A stretch of 64,000 nt of DNA from Sphagnum magellanicum (Eukaryota; Streptophyta; Sphagnopsida; Sphagnales; Sphagnaceae). Made by a program: the position numbers and the translations under genes. Numbering within the stretch: position 1 is the first letter of the stretch; each line of letters starts with the position of its first letter. Below, piece by piece: positions 49,027 through 60,697 of this stretch. The notes below the pieces were generated by a model. That model was not told the DNA's origin. It made no database searches and was given only the letters and a program-made list of their open reading frames with translations. The DNA lies in the NCBI GenBank assembly GCA_021904315.1, contig CM038922.1, positions 1,674,001-1,738,000 on the forward strand. The letters are read 5' to 3'.

Positions 49027-51192
49027 TTACATTCCTCCACTCAAAAACGCTTCAATATTTCCTTGAGGTATTTGATTTAGTTGATGTAAAAGAGTCGTTC
49101 ATCACGATTCCTTTCCACCTCCATCCCTAAAAAGAAATGCAACTCCCCCAGGTCCTTCATTTCAAACTTTTGACTTAATTCCTCTTTGATTTGCAAAAGT
49201 TTGTTTTGATTGTTGCACACCAAAATGAAGTCATCCACATAGACCACAATGAAAAACTTCACATCTCCCACTTGTGCAACGTACACACTAGGATCGACTT
49301 CATTTTTCATAACTTCAATGCTTTTGAAAAACGCATTTAATTTTTGATTCCATGCCCTTGGAAATTGTTTCAAACCATACAAGGACTTGTGAAGCTTACA
49401 CACAAAATGTTCACTTTCTTGGTGCACGAACCCTTGAGGTTGCTCCATGTAAATCTCCTCTTCAAGCTCGCCATTGAGAAATGTAGTATTCACGTCCATT
49501 TGATGTCTTCTAAGGCCACCAATGCAAGAATACAACGAATACATGTAAACTTTTCGATGAGCGCAAAAGTTTTGTTGTAATCCACTCCGTAGGTTTGGGT
49601 AAAACCCCTTGCCACTAATCTGGCCTTGTAGCGTTCCACCTCCCCATTTGCGCCTTGTTTGATTTTGAACACCCATTTGTAAGAAACGAGTTTCCTACCC
49701 ACGAGAAGTGGTACCAAAGTCCATGTGTTATTTGCCATGAAGGAATCATATTCTTCTTCCATCACCCACTCCCATTCCTTGGAATTTTCACATGTCAATG
49801 TTTCTTTAATATTTTGGGGCTCCTCTAAAAATGCAACGGTGGCGTGTTCCACCTCCTTGGTAGCAATCCACCAATCCTAAGGCCATTCCCTTTGTTGCCT
49901 TTGAGGTCTTTCCCTTGGCACATCTTGTGAAGGTTCATTAGATGGGTTATCATTTGAAACAACCAATTCTTCTTCCGATGAAAAGCTTGGTGTGGATTCA
50001 CTTTGCACACCTTCCATTCTTGTTTCATTCAGAGGTGTATCTCAACTAAAGGTCAATGGTTCTTCTCCTTCCACTTCTTCATGCACAACTACATTTTCTT
50101 CTTTCTTGGGATGGAACACACCACCTATTTCTTTTAACCCTTCAATGAACACGACATCTTTATTTTTGATGAGTTTCTTGGTTTGTATACACATCAAGCG
50201 ATACATTGTGGTGCCCTCATAATATCCCAAAAACACACAAGGCATGGACTTGGACTCTAATTTGGTCCTTTTCTCACTGGGGACACGTGCAAAGGCTTTA
50301 TAACCAAAAACTCTCAAATGAGACACATCGGGTTTCCTACCACTCCATGCTTCTCTAAGGGTCTTGGAATCAAAAACCTTAGTTGGACATTGATTTCTTA
50401 TGTACACCGCCCCGTTAATTGTTTCACCCCAAAATTCAAGTTCCAACCCTTGTGCAAGAATCATGCTTCTTGCACATTCCATGATGGTTCTACTCGCATG
50501 TTCCGTAACACCATTTTGTTGTGGGGAATACGCTACACTTGTTTGTCGTTGAATTCCACATTTCGCAAGAAATGCATTAAAGTTCTTAGACACAAATTCT
50601 CCTTCGTTGTTGGATCGTAGCACTTTGATTTTGTGACCAATTTCATTTTCCACCAACGCCTTGTATTGTTTGAATTTTTCAAATGCTTTTCCTTTGGCCT
50701 TCAAAAAATACACATCAGTTTTTCTTGAAAAATTGTTGATGAAAGTGAAAAAGTATTGCCCTCCACCATGCAATGTAGTCCTCATTGGCTTGCACATGTT
50801 GTTGTGGATAATCTCCAAAAGTTGTGAAGCCCTCATTATTTCGTCCTTGGGAAATGATGTTCTTTGATGTTTGCCTTTGACGCATCCTTCACAAATGTGA
50901 TGCTACGACAATTCTTTCGAATTCATGCCATCCACCATGGCATATAACTCCTTAAGGCTTGCCATGTTGAAATGGCCAAATTTTTCATGCCAAAGCCTCG
51001 CACCTTCTTCGAAAGAATTTGCAATGTGTGTTGTGTCCTTACGCACCTTCACATTAAGAAGGTACAAGTTCTTGTCCCTTCGTGCTTGTGCCACAACAAC
51101 TCCTCGAACATTGTTGACCTTACAACCATCCTTGTCAAACTGCACTTTGAAACCTTTGGAAATGAGTTTATTCACAAAAATGGGATTATTCT

Positions 51193-52163
51193 TGTCGCAA
51201 CCCTAGCTTTGGGCTCGCAACCAAGGCAAAGGGGTTACAAGGTTGTGGGCCAAGTGGGAACTTGGGAGTCAAAGCAAAAAAATCGCAAGGGTGCGGGCCA
51301 AGAAGAAGCCCGGGAATCACATCACACACTCCCGAGAGTGTAAGAAAGTGCGAGGGAGTATGAGGGAGTGAACCTTCACACTCCCAATGCAACTCCCACT
51401 TTGGGAGTGCGTTAGTCTTAGTGGACTCCCAAAACGTCAGAGAGTGATTTTAGGGGTCAAAACTCAATGGCTTGTGGCGTTCTTTATATCATTGAAAAGC
51501 TCTTGGAACGAAAATGTCTAAAATGGGCTTGCATTGCTCATTTGGACATCTGAAACACAAGTTATGGTCAAAAGAAGGGCCGGGAGTCAAATTGTTAATT
51601 TGACTCCCAACTAAAAAAAGTCGGGAATCGACCCGATGTACTTGGCTATAGAGGGCGTGCAACATACCATTGGAAAGCTCTCAACGAGAGCTACAACTTT
51701 GCTTTAGACCGCATCTCAATCTGAGGTCTGCTCGCAAAGTTATGGGGCTCCAAAGTTGCGGGAGTCCCAACCAGCACAATTTTGGGACTCCCACTCGGGA
51801 GTCCTGGGAGAGAAAAGCCATTTGGATGTGGGCTTTGTGGCCAGCCACAGAGTATAATATAAGGGGGAAGGTGGAGGCTTCCTTCGAGTCTGGGCCGTGG
51901 TGAATCTAGTGTGTCCATGTTGCCTGTGGTTCGTCCTAGCACCAAAGGTGCTTCAAATATGCACTAACCACTTTGTGTGGGCTATGTGCAAGCCGTGTGA
52001 GTGAATGAAGCTTGTCAACTCTTCTAATCCCATCTCGGAGCTCTAACACGCCCCTCTACCCCTCAAAGTGTTGTGAATTAGGGAGTGTGCCCGACTCTTC
52101 CTTCTTCCGTTATCTTCTGCTTGGATTCATATTTGAGTCCTTCAAGGAGTTTGGAGTGCATCA
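51193..52163 (+). mobile_element. LTR of family S, copy 4, with a rearranged right flank
   Basis: Begins TGTCGCAACCCT and ends GAGTGCATCA. The left flank ATTCT is Copia C sequence, but the right flank starts AAATG and is not Copia, so there is no target duplication. Either this is one end of a larger lost element or recombination joined it to the next segment. A TATA-like element is near 51858. Confidence 0.8.
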
Positions 52164-52169
52164 AAATGT

Positions 52170-53032
52170 TAAAGAGTCCAAGCACTAAGGAGTTGCAAAT
52201 TGTTGTGATTTTTGTGGAAGGGTTAAAAGCAACATGTGTAAAACATGGGGGGTAGGAAGGGGTTTATGTGATCAAAGGTTGTGTCAAAGGGTGCAACCAC
52301 AATCACCAATGGGTGGGCAAGTAGCAGAAGCCCAAATGGGGCAACACCCACAAACACCAACATCAGACATGGCCTTGGACAATGGAACAAAAGCAGATGC
52401 CTGGATCAAGGTTCTGGTCGAAAGTCATATGCAACAACAAGTCTCCAAGTGAGCTATAGAATTTGAAGCTACAAAACAAAGGGAGAAAGGCTTGCCACCC
52501 CATAAGGTGCAAATGATAAGGCATGGAAAATTTGATGGTGCATGTGAAAGGAAGGATGCATGGGATGATGTATTTAGGTCGTTAACACCCCATACTTTGA
52601 ACATGGTAGTGGTTAAGGTTACAAAACAAAACCTCGTAGACATGGTTAGACTCTGTTTGTAATTGGATGGGAAATTTGAATACCTAGGTGGGAATTAAGT
52701 GTTGCTGGCTCTAGGGATTGTGTGAGGCGATTTATGAAAGGAAAAAAAACATGCTTGAAAAAAAGGTATGCAAAGAGAGGTGCCAAAGCCTACCCACTTG
52801 GAGTGGATCAAAAACAATGGGACAAATTAATGATATATTGGCAACAATGTGATACCAAGATTAAAAATGAACACATGGTTGATGTAAGATGGGCAATTAC
52901 AAATGTAAGCCACCTAGGGCGTGGTGGCAAGGCAATTGCAAACGTAAAATTGGTAAGTTAACTGTAAAAGCTTAAACCTTTATGATGGAAAAATGAAAAT
53001 TATACAATGTTGAAGTTATTATGCACCCACAT
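52170..53032 (+). pseudogene. Transposase_24 (Ptta/En-Spm type) relic, 5' part
   Basis: Plus-strand reading in more than one frame gives IEFEATKQREKG, FDGACERKDAWDDVFRSLTP, NLVDMVRLCL and then GVDQKQWDKLMIYWQQCD followed by WAITNVSHLGRGGKAIA. The order 'charged block, P.GV..WD.L..YW, N.SH.GRGGKA' resembles plant Transposase_24 proteins linked to CACTA elements. Stops and frame changes make it non-functional. A family S solo LTR interrupts it. An unknown host gene is the alternative. Confidence 0.45.
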
Positions 53033-53851
53033 TAACGTGCTCCCAAGTCCCAAGTTAGCCCCAAGTTGGGACTAAGTCACTCAAATTGTAAAATTTCTGG
53101 ACTCGGGGCACATTCCCAGCTTCCAGCACTAAAGGGGGTGAGAGGGGCATGCTGAAAGCTCCGGGATAGACTAGGAAGAGGGACAAGCTTACTCAATTAC
53201 ACGGTCCTGCATCCAAATCCAACCAACAAGTTGGTTAGAACTTATTCTGCACCCTTTTGGTGTTGGGACAAGCCACGGACTACCTTGGACTCACTTGACT
53301 CACCACGGCCCGGACTCGAGGGAAGCCACCACCTTCCCCCATATAGTATTCTCTATAACTCTCCACCGCACTTACATCCAAATGGCTCTTTTTCCCAGGA
53401 TCCCAAAGTGGAGTCCCGAAATTGTCCCGGTTTGGACTCCCGGGACTTTGGACGCTCATAACTCCTCGCCCCGAACTCGGATTGGGACGAGGTCTAAACC
53501 AAAGTTATAGCTCTCGTCGAGAGCTTTCCAATGGTGTGTCGCAATTCACCTGCACACACTGGAATCAGGTCGATTCCCGACTTTTAGTGGTCGGGAGTCA
53601 AATTGTCAATTTGACTCCTGACCCTTCTTTCGACCATAACTTGTGCTACAAATATCCAAATGGCTCATGTGAGGCCATTTTGGACATCTACACTTCAAGA
53701 CGTTTCCAACCTATAAAGAACGCCTCAATGCGAGGTGTTTTGACCCCTGCAATCACGCTCTGAGTTTTCAGGAGTCCCGGAGGACTCCCAAGTCCCATTT
53801 TCGAGAGTGTGAATGGCGACCTCACAATTCCCTCAAAGTGGGGTTACGACA
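53033..53851 (-). mobile_element. Solo LTR, family S, copy 5
   Basis: On the plus strand it starts TAACGTGCTCCC and ends GGTTACGACA, flanked by a perfect duplication CACAT (53028-53032 and 53852-53856). It sits inside the Transposase_24-like relic. Confidence 0.88.
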
Positions 53852-54340
53852 CACATGCCACATACAATATTAAATAGTAGATGATGTTTAAAGTGGGTGT
53901 TTGCAAAAATCCAAGCATCGTCCATTAATATCGGAGATGGCTATTGTGGGATTGGATTCTAATGGGACACCTGGGTATCCAATGAATTTTCCTAACTATT
54001 GCATTTTTTCTTTGCCTTCATAAATCTAATAGTAGTTGGTGAATGAAATACATGTGTTGGATTTTTATGGATCTTTTATTGGGTTTATTGGGCAAGCATT
54101 GCAATCTCCCCATTTGTCTTTTCGAATGACTACCATTAAAAAGAAGTTACCAAAGATGAATGGCCAAGTCTCCAAAGTTCTTGAAGGGATGGATAAATTA
54201 AATGTTAAAGTAGAGAGTTTCATGCAACAATTGCTAACATGTCGAGAAGATGGTGTCCCATCACATGTCCCCAACTATGTGCTAGTAGGAGAGGATATGG
54301 GGCATGTTAAGGGGTGGATGATTACATGATTTTGGATGAA
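53852..54340 (+). pseudogene. Transposase_24-like relic, 3' part
   Basis: Beyond the solo LTR the plus strand continues with a weakly coding-like stretch that includes TIKKKLPKMNGQVSKVLEGM and DKLNVKVESFMQQLL, a coiled-coil-like region expected downstream in such proteins. The link to the 5' part is inferred from position and orientation. Confidence 0.35.
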
Positions 54341-57282
54341 CAAGCATTTAGGATAACAATTGATCAGGGGACTTTGTTAGTTTAAATTTTGAATTTTTGT
54401 TGGTTTAAAATCATGATGAGGAGACTTGGGACTACCCAAAAAGGGAGGTTTTGGAAAAAAAAAAAAAAACATTCTTAGACAAACAACTTTGGGAAGAGTG
54501 GGAAGGAGATATAAGAACTTTGTAGTAAAAAACCAAAGATTTTTTTTTATATACCACATATTTTAATTGGTGTTTTGATTTTTTTCAACAAAACATGGAA
54601 TTATGTTATAATTTTGATTCATGTTTTCAATAATACAGAAAAACACAAACTTCTGCAATGAATCCTATGTTTATATTATTATGTGAATTTTCTATAGTAT
54701 AATGAAATGAATCTTAATCTTGTTTCTAGAGTTTTTTACAATGTATTTTGAAATGCAAAGTTATATGAAATAACCACGAAGTTGGTGTTTTTATGAATGG
54801 TAGTGTTAAATGTGCTGAAAATTAAGGCATAAATAATGGATGTATGCATGTGAAGTGCAAATCTCTTGTTACAGTAATGTGGAATAATTCTGCAAGAATT
54901 AAATTTCACTTCTACCATTTGGCGACCATCCTAACTTATCTCATGCACAAAACAAATGGAAGAGGAATTTAATGTGAGTGCAATTGAAAATAAAATCAAG
55001 ACTAAACATGGACTTAACATAGATTGGACCATTGGGATTGCATCCCAATGGGGAAAATCAACAATTCTAAACTCTTCAATTTTTTATTTCTAAATATTTC
55101 ATGTCCAAAACTTCAAAACACCACAATTATCAAAAAAATTATCCAATATATGATCATTCCTATAGCCCTCATCAATAGTTTTCCAACACTAAGTTAAAAC
55201 CTTGATTTGGATTAATTTGCACTTTAATTATGCTTTAAGTGTGTAAGACTTTTTAGGTCACTATGTGTCCCATGTGTCCCACATATTCATATAATTTTAT
55301 TGTTTGCAATACAACTATACTTATGAATGGTAGCCCAAAATTGTATACATTTTTTGAACTCTTTTTGTAACATGTTAACAATTAGGCCACAAATGGTAAT
55401 TACTCCAAAGAAATGAAATAAGTCATTCTAGAGTTCATTTCTTCCTTTGCAAGGCTAGAACAAGTGAATTTCAATGCATTAATGCTCAATGCACTTGTGG
55501 ACATTAATTAATAGCGTCATTGTTTGAAATAACCAGTAGTGAAACTCGACATGTCAAAGCACCTATGGGCATTAAATAGGGATATTCAAAGGTTAAAGGT
55601 TGTTAATAATAATCCCTCCAGTGCAAGGTTACTAGGTGGAAGTTTACAACATGCATTAAAAATTCTCAATTCACCCAATTAGGAACAAAAATATGGATAA
55701 ATTTAGGAGGCAAGACCATTTCTTTTCAATCCCATCTACTTATACTAATAGTCAAATTTGCCTTAGTGCAAATATTTCTAACCTACCATGAGCTCATGTA
55801 AACATCAGTTCCATTTCTCATTTCTTGTCTACCTTCAATCTTGCATGAATTTTTAGATGCCAACATGATATAAAAGGCCAATTCATCTCCATTGATTGAA
55901 AAGGCCCAAAAATTCGAAAACAAGTAAGGCAAATAGGCTACTAACTAAACATTTAGCAACTCAGAGGGTTGGGGTTTAGTGACCATGCATTTGATGGCCT
56001 TGATGTTTCAAGACTTTTGGTAAGGCACTAGTATAACCATTAATAGCCTTTTACATATTCCTTTTATAGATTCCAAATTGGCCGATAAAAAATGCAAAAG
56101 TTGGAACCTCCCAAAGTTGATGCGGTCTCTGAAAAAAATCTGCCAAATAACACACTCCAACTTTACTAGTTGATTTTGCAACTATTAAAAAATTTGAAGA
56201 AAAAATATTGTTTGATACACATGTTTGCATCATGCATCACGCATTACATCATATACAAAAATATGTAGTTTTACATTACATTATTTATCATTTATCATTT
56301 TGATTTTTTTATTTTATTTTATTTTTAAGGAAGATAAAATGCAAATATAACCATTATTTTCAATTATGATATTATTGAAATGACATTAAATAACCTTTGA
56401 TTAATCAAGAGCTTCTTTCCCCATCCACGAGGTTCTAGTATTATGATTGCACCCTAAATTATTGTTATTTATTTACAAACTAATGTCAAAAGTTGTTAAA
56501 ATCAATGGTTAACAATAATGCAAGTTTTTTATTATTATTATGAACATGATGGTATCACATGTTGTGAACAACATTTGTAAGATTGCTATTCATGTTACAT
56601 TCAAATTGTTGCGTAGAGATCTGTTTATGATTCTACCTAATTACATGTACATTTCTCATGCAAGAAGATTATCACCAAACAATGACTTGGTGAATCCACC
56701 AATTATATTGATAGAATTAGAGATGTTATTGTAGGTTAAGGTTTTAATTATTCCATTTTTCCCCAAATGTTGGATTTGCATGAATTGTTAATAGTTTTCA
56801 CAAATGATAGTGAAGGTAAACAACTACATTTTCTAAGAGTCATAATTGTAATTACATGAAATGGGAGAAAAATGAGGAAGGAAGAAGATATTATAAAACT
56901 CTAAAAATTGTATATATGTTATTTTCATCAATAAGTGATCATTTTGCCTATTGATGTCATTTGACATTTTCCATTTGTCATGATTCACACCTGGAAGGTA
57001 TGTGCTTGATTGTAATTCACATGAGCAATTAGTTCACACACATATTTGGTCTAATTCCATACTCCATCCAACTATCTTTTATGGAATGTTAAATATTCAC
57101 TATTTTATACACCTTGACAAAAGCCTTGTGACAACCTTCAATGAAAGACAAGGAAATGCAACATGTGCAACCATGAAACTTTTTAAAACTCAAAACTAGC
57201 ATTATAGTAAAATAAAACAACCAATATAAATAATTAGTATTTACAAAACTCTTGCAAACCACACCAGTGCACAAAAGGGCCA
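54341..57282. other. AT-rich spacer
   Basis: Only short open frames without family features. No element ends or RNA genes were recognised in this stretch. Confidence 0.5.
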
Positions 57283-57623
57283 TCTTATATATTAAAGTTA
57301 TAGTGTCTGTCTGTTTGTCTGTCCAGGCCAGCACGGACCTTTGTTTTTTTTTTTTTTTTGATGGGTTTTGTTTTCTGTGTCAGTTAAACTGCCCGGACCT
57401 TTGTTGTTGTTGTTTTTTTTTTTTGATGGGTTTTGTTTTCTGTGTCAGTTAAATTGCCCGGACCTTTTTTTTTTTTTTTTTTTTTTTTGATGGGTGGCGG
57501 GGGCCAGCACGGGCTAGAGGGGGGCACGGGCGGGGAAGGACCGGGCGGAGTGGGGGGCATGGGCGGGGAAGGACCGGGCGGGGGGAAGCTCGACGGGTGC
57601 ATGATGCACTAGGTTCACACTAG
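57283..57623 (+). mobile_element. Small non-autonomous Helitron, 341 bp
   Basis: The left end is TCTTATATATTAAAG followed by GTGTCTGTCTG, typical of plant Helitron 5' ends. The right end has the palindrome GTGCATGATGCAC followed about 10 bases later by CTAG. The insertion lies between A (57282) and T (57624), with no target duplication, as Helitrons do. Inside are three copies of a unit of about 63 bp (GGACCTTT, poly-T, GATGGGTTTTGTTTTCTGTG, TCAGTTAAACTGCCC; the last copy is partial) and a G-rich repeat (GGGGCACGGGCGGGGAAGGA). No Rep-helicase is present. Confidence 0.75.
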
Positions 57624-58583
57624 TAAGTAAGAGAAAGGAAAAGGAGAAAAAAAAAGTTGCTAGAAGAATTGATAATTGATGTTGCTCACACGTTAACCTT
57701 TTTACCAAAGCCATAGACTATTAGAGTTGGTGTCAAGGCAAGATTGAAAATTGAAGGTCCATGCCACACTCCCCCATCACCATAACTTTGAGTGTCATCA
57801 TGATACTACTACAAGTGAAATTGGAGCATGTTCAATTGTTGCAACTTTTTAAGTTCCAATTTCTCTTCATGTTCTATTCTTTCCCAAAAAATTGTAAACA
57901 AAGTGCATGCACTCAAATGGAGGATTGATTTTTTGTGTGTTTGCAAACGAAAGAACAAACTTGTGGTCAAATGATTTTCAAGGTTTGAACTATTTTGAAC
58001 ACTACATAAAATTTCTCAAATATTAAAGATGCTTTGGAAATATAATATAAATTAAGTCAATAGAAAGTGTTGTGTGTGAAACAATCATTTTGTGTCTTTC
58101 ATTGATTAAGGAACTAAATACTTACTTAAAAAGGATTTACAATAATCTCACAAGTTGTTTCCAGGTTCAAATGATGCCCAAGGTCATGCTAAACATAACC
58201 TAGCATTAGGAGAGGTAATACACCTTCTGATGCGTCCCCTCCACTTGCCATTCACATTCACCAAGCATAACCTTCCAGCCATCCTTTCGGGGTGTACATC
58301 ATCCGGATAGGATGTTGCACATAAGTTTTAGTCCATCGGGAGGAGGGTTGCATGACCTTTTCATCCATCAACAGGAGGGTTATGTTGTTGCCCTTGAACC
58401 TCGGAACTGTAGGTTATGTCTAGTAACTGGCCTGAGGCAGTCGATTATAAGCTATTTCCGGGAACTGGCGACATCTTGCCGGTGACCGAATCCATAACCC
58501 ACGATGGGACTGTGAGATCACCTGTGCACAACCATACCACAAACCATAATCGTACCTGGTTATCTACCCCGGCACTGTAACTG
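57624..58583. other. Spacer and 5' flank of the wound-induced basic protein gene
   Basis: No coding region. GC content rises after about 58200, as near other genes in this window. The nearest candidate control element is the telo-box at 58584-58600. Confidence 0.4.
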
Positions 58584-58600
58584 AACCCCTAACCCTAACT
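58584..58600 (+). promoter_or_regulatory. Telo-box (AACCCCTAACCCTAACT)
   Basis: An AACCCTAA-type motif about 200 bp upstream of the start codon at 58796. Telo-boxes are common near the transcription start of plant genes active in growing tissue. A function here is inference. Confidence 0.5.
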
Positions 58601-58795
58601 GAGTTGCAGTAGCGAGCGCACAGCGGCGCCGTTTCTTGAGTGTCTCGTGTGTGTTTGTCGCCCGTTTTCTGTCTGCACGGTTGTGTAAGGGTTTTGACTC
58701 TTTTTTTGTTTTTGGCGGCGGGAACTAGAAAGTTAGTCTGCGTGATCAAGGTGAGTGCAAAGAAGAGTTGGCACGCCGGGTTTGAGTGGAAAAAC

Positions 58796-58936
58796 ATGAT
58801 CTACGATGTGAATTCGGCGCTGTTTCGCTCCTTTCTGAGTCAGAAGGGCGCAGGAGACAAGAGGAAGATGGAGGAGCAGAAGCCCAGCAGCCAGAAGCCC
58901 AAGGCCAACGAGAACAAACCCGTGATGAATGAATAA
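58796..58936 (+). CDS. Wound-induced basic protein, 46-residue microprotein
   Basis: The protein starts MIYDVNSALFRSFLSQKG, continues DKRKMEEQKPSSQKPKANEN and ends KPVMNE. This closely matches the wound-induced basic protein described in Phaseolus (47 residues, starting MIYDVNSPLFRSFLSQKG, from memory), with the same length and the same Lys/Glu/Pro-rich tail. I chose the ATG at 58796 because family members begin with MIYD. The open frame extends upstream to 58640, but that extension (Cys/Leu-rich) has no counterpart. There is no signal peptide or membrane segment. The function is poorly known: transcripts are reported to rise after wounding, and the tail looks disordered. The gene is a single exon here. 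A perfect donor-like AAG/GTGAGT at 58748 is too close to the ATG to be used with this start. Confidence 0.87.
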   Translation: MIYDVNSALFRSFLSQKGAGDKRKMEEQKPSSQKPKANENKPVMNE

Positions 58937-60697
58937 TGTTTTTGTAGAAGGGCTTCCGGAGGGCTCCTAATTGATGGAGAAGGCATGGAGAAAAAGATTC
59001 TTGTTCTTGTTTGTCTACTTGTGGAGCTTGAAAATGAGGTGACACTCGTTTTCAATGTTCCCCGTGAGTGAATGTGGATCAAGTTCTTCTTTTATCACTA
59101 TGTCAGACGATTACAAAGTTTTGAAAGCATGACCTTATGCTCGACATCAATGTCATCTCTTTGTGTAACTGGATGTTCTTCAGTCTGTAGTTGAGACACT
59201 TCTGTTGTCATTTTGAGATGCATTCTACTGGCCACAGTACCGAAGGATTTCTTCTTTGTTGAAGTTCCTATAGGAGCATGTGTGATATGATAATTCATAC
59301 TGATTGGGAGAAGATTGTTGTATGCTCGAACTCATTGAAGCAAAGGAGTTGCTGAAAGATGAAGCGTTTTTACTACACCATGAGTGGGAATGCTGTGAGG
59401 AAAGTAGAATCTACACTCAGTGCAACTAAATGAAAGGATAACTTCTGGCACTCTGCAACAGCCATTATGTGCTTTTCATTGTCTCATTACATCAAGCTTG
59501 GGAACTATGGTAAATTTGTTTCATTGTTTTCTAGTTAAGATGTTTTTTGGTTCTCCAAGCCACTCATCCAGAGCAGTGTGGTAATGATCAAAGAAATGAA
59601 TTGCAGTGGTGATTTGGAATGACATTTGTGTGCCTTTTATGCAGGATGCATTGACGCTTCTATACATGCACACTCAATCCTACTAAAAGATTTTAAAGAA
59701 TAGATTCTAAGATAAGGATGCTCTAGTTGAAGGCTTCCTGCATTCCTTCATGCAGCACTCATTGAATTCAATGTGCATGTCCCAGTATTGGATTGCCATA
59801 GTGTTGAGTAATTTAGAAACTGTATTGTAGCTCCACCATTCGAAGGAGAATTTGTGGTGGCAATAGTAGGATCTGATTGTTAACTAGGATGTGTAGCCCA
59901 CCCATGTCATATTGGACATAAACCATACAAGCTTGCTTCTGAGATTATATAGCTTACTCATATCACACAAGCAAAGGTTGATCTAGTTTGGAGTTCTCAT
60001 GAAAGACACCAGACTGATCATGCCATTTTGTCATCTAATGAACATTTTACAAAATCAATGCAATGTATTTGTGCTTTCCACTCACAACCATTTAACCCAT
60101 AAAATAATCCCTGAAACAGAATGAAGGGAAGAGTGCTTACTGTCTGACTGCTGTGGAGTTGAAGAGAAGTTTCCAGAACCTCATAGCTGTTGTTAGTGAG
60201 ACAGGGACCAAGCCAGAGATGATTCTTTCTGGGTTCCCAATTTCCTGAGTTGTGGCATCCGGCCTGTTAGTGAGATGAACCATTGGTCATGCAATCACTT
60301 GCATAGGGCCTTGCTTTGCAATGTCAAATTTAACACACTGCTTCTGAGACTCATGAAGATGAGTGCAACTTATGCACAATAGAACATAAAAGAGTCCAAC
60401 AACTTACCACCAGACAGGAGATAGAGTAATGGCATGTCTGTAATTGGGGATCTCAATATACAATGCAAAGTAGTATTCCTCTGCAAGCCCAAAAAAAAAG
60501 CACACTGAAAAAAGAAATGTGAAGGATTCAAGTAAAGAGACCAGAGTTGATCCCCTCTAGACTTTTGACTAACCTAAATTTACTGGAGGGACTTCTCTGA
60601 GTTACCTATAAAAATGCAAGACTTCCACAAGGAGTTGCTTATAGAAATCCTGCAGCCTCTGTATTTTGGCCAATGTATTAGACCAATGTCAAAAATT
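58937..60697. other. Spacer between the microprotein and EMSY-like genes
   Basis: It should hold the 3' ends of both convergent genes. Open frames such as 59098-59298 (minus) show no family signature. Nothing else was recognised. Confidence 0.4.

Larger units (their letters stand above)
47324..51192 (-). mobile_element. Ty1/Copia element C, 3' fragment (INT, RT, RH, LTR), broken
   Basis: Same family as A and B. Minus-strand parts: pre-integrase and integrase (about 51.2-50.0 kb), reverse transcriptase with YVDDFILVC (about 49.85-49.08 kb), RNase H (about 48.54-47.87 kb) and the 3' LTR (47324-47812) preceded by a polypurine tract. The gag end is cut off where a family S LTR begins at 51193. 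A solo LTR of its own family lies between RT and RNase H. It is a fossil with several breaks. Confidence 0.9.

Noticed and set aside
52183-52192. CACTA start of a transposon (CACTAAGGAG)
   Set aside because: No matching inverted end or 3-bp duplication was found downstream.
58640-58795. N-terminal extension of the microprotein frame (starting MSRVCLSPVF)
   Set aside because: The family starts at MIYDVNS. The extension is Cys/Leu-rich with no homologous feature and probably is 5' leader.
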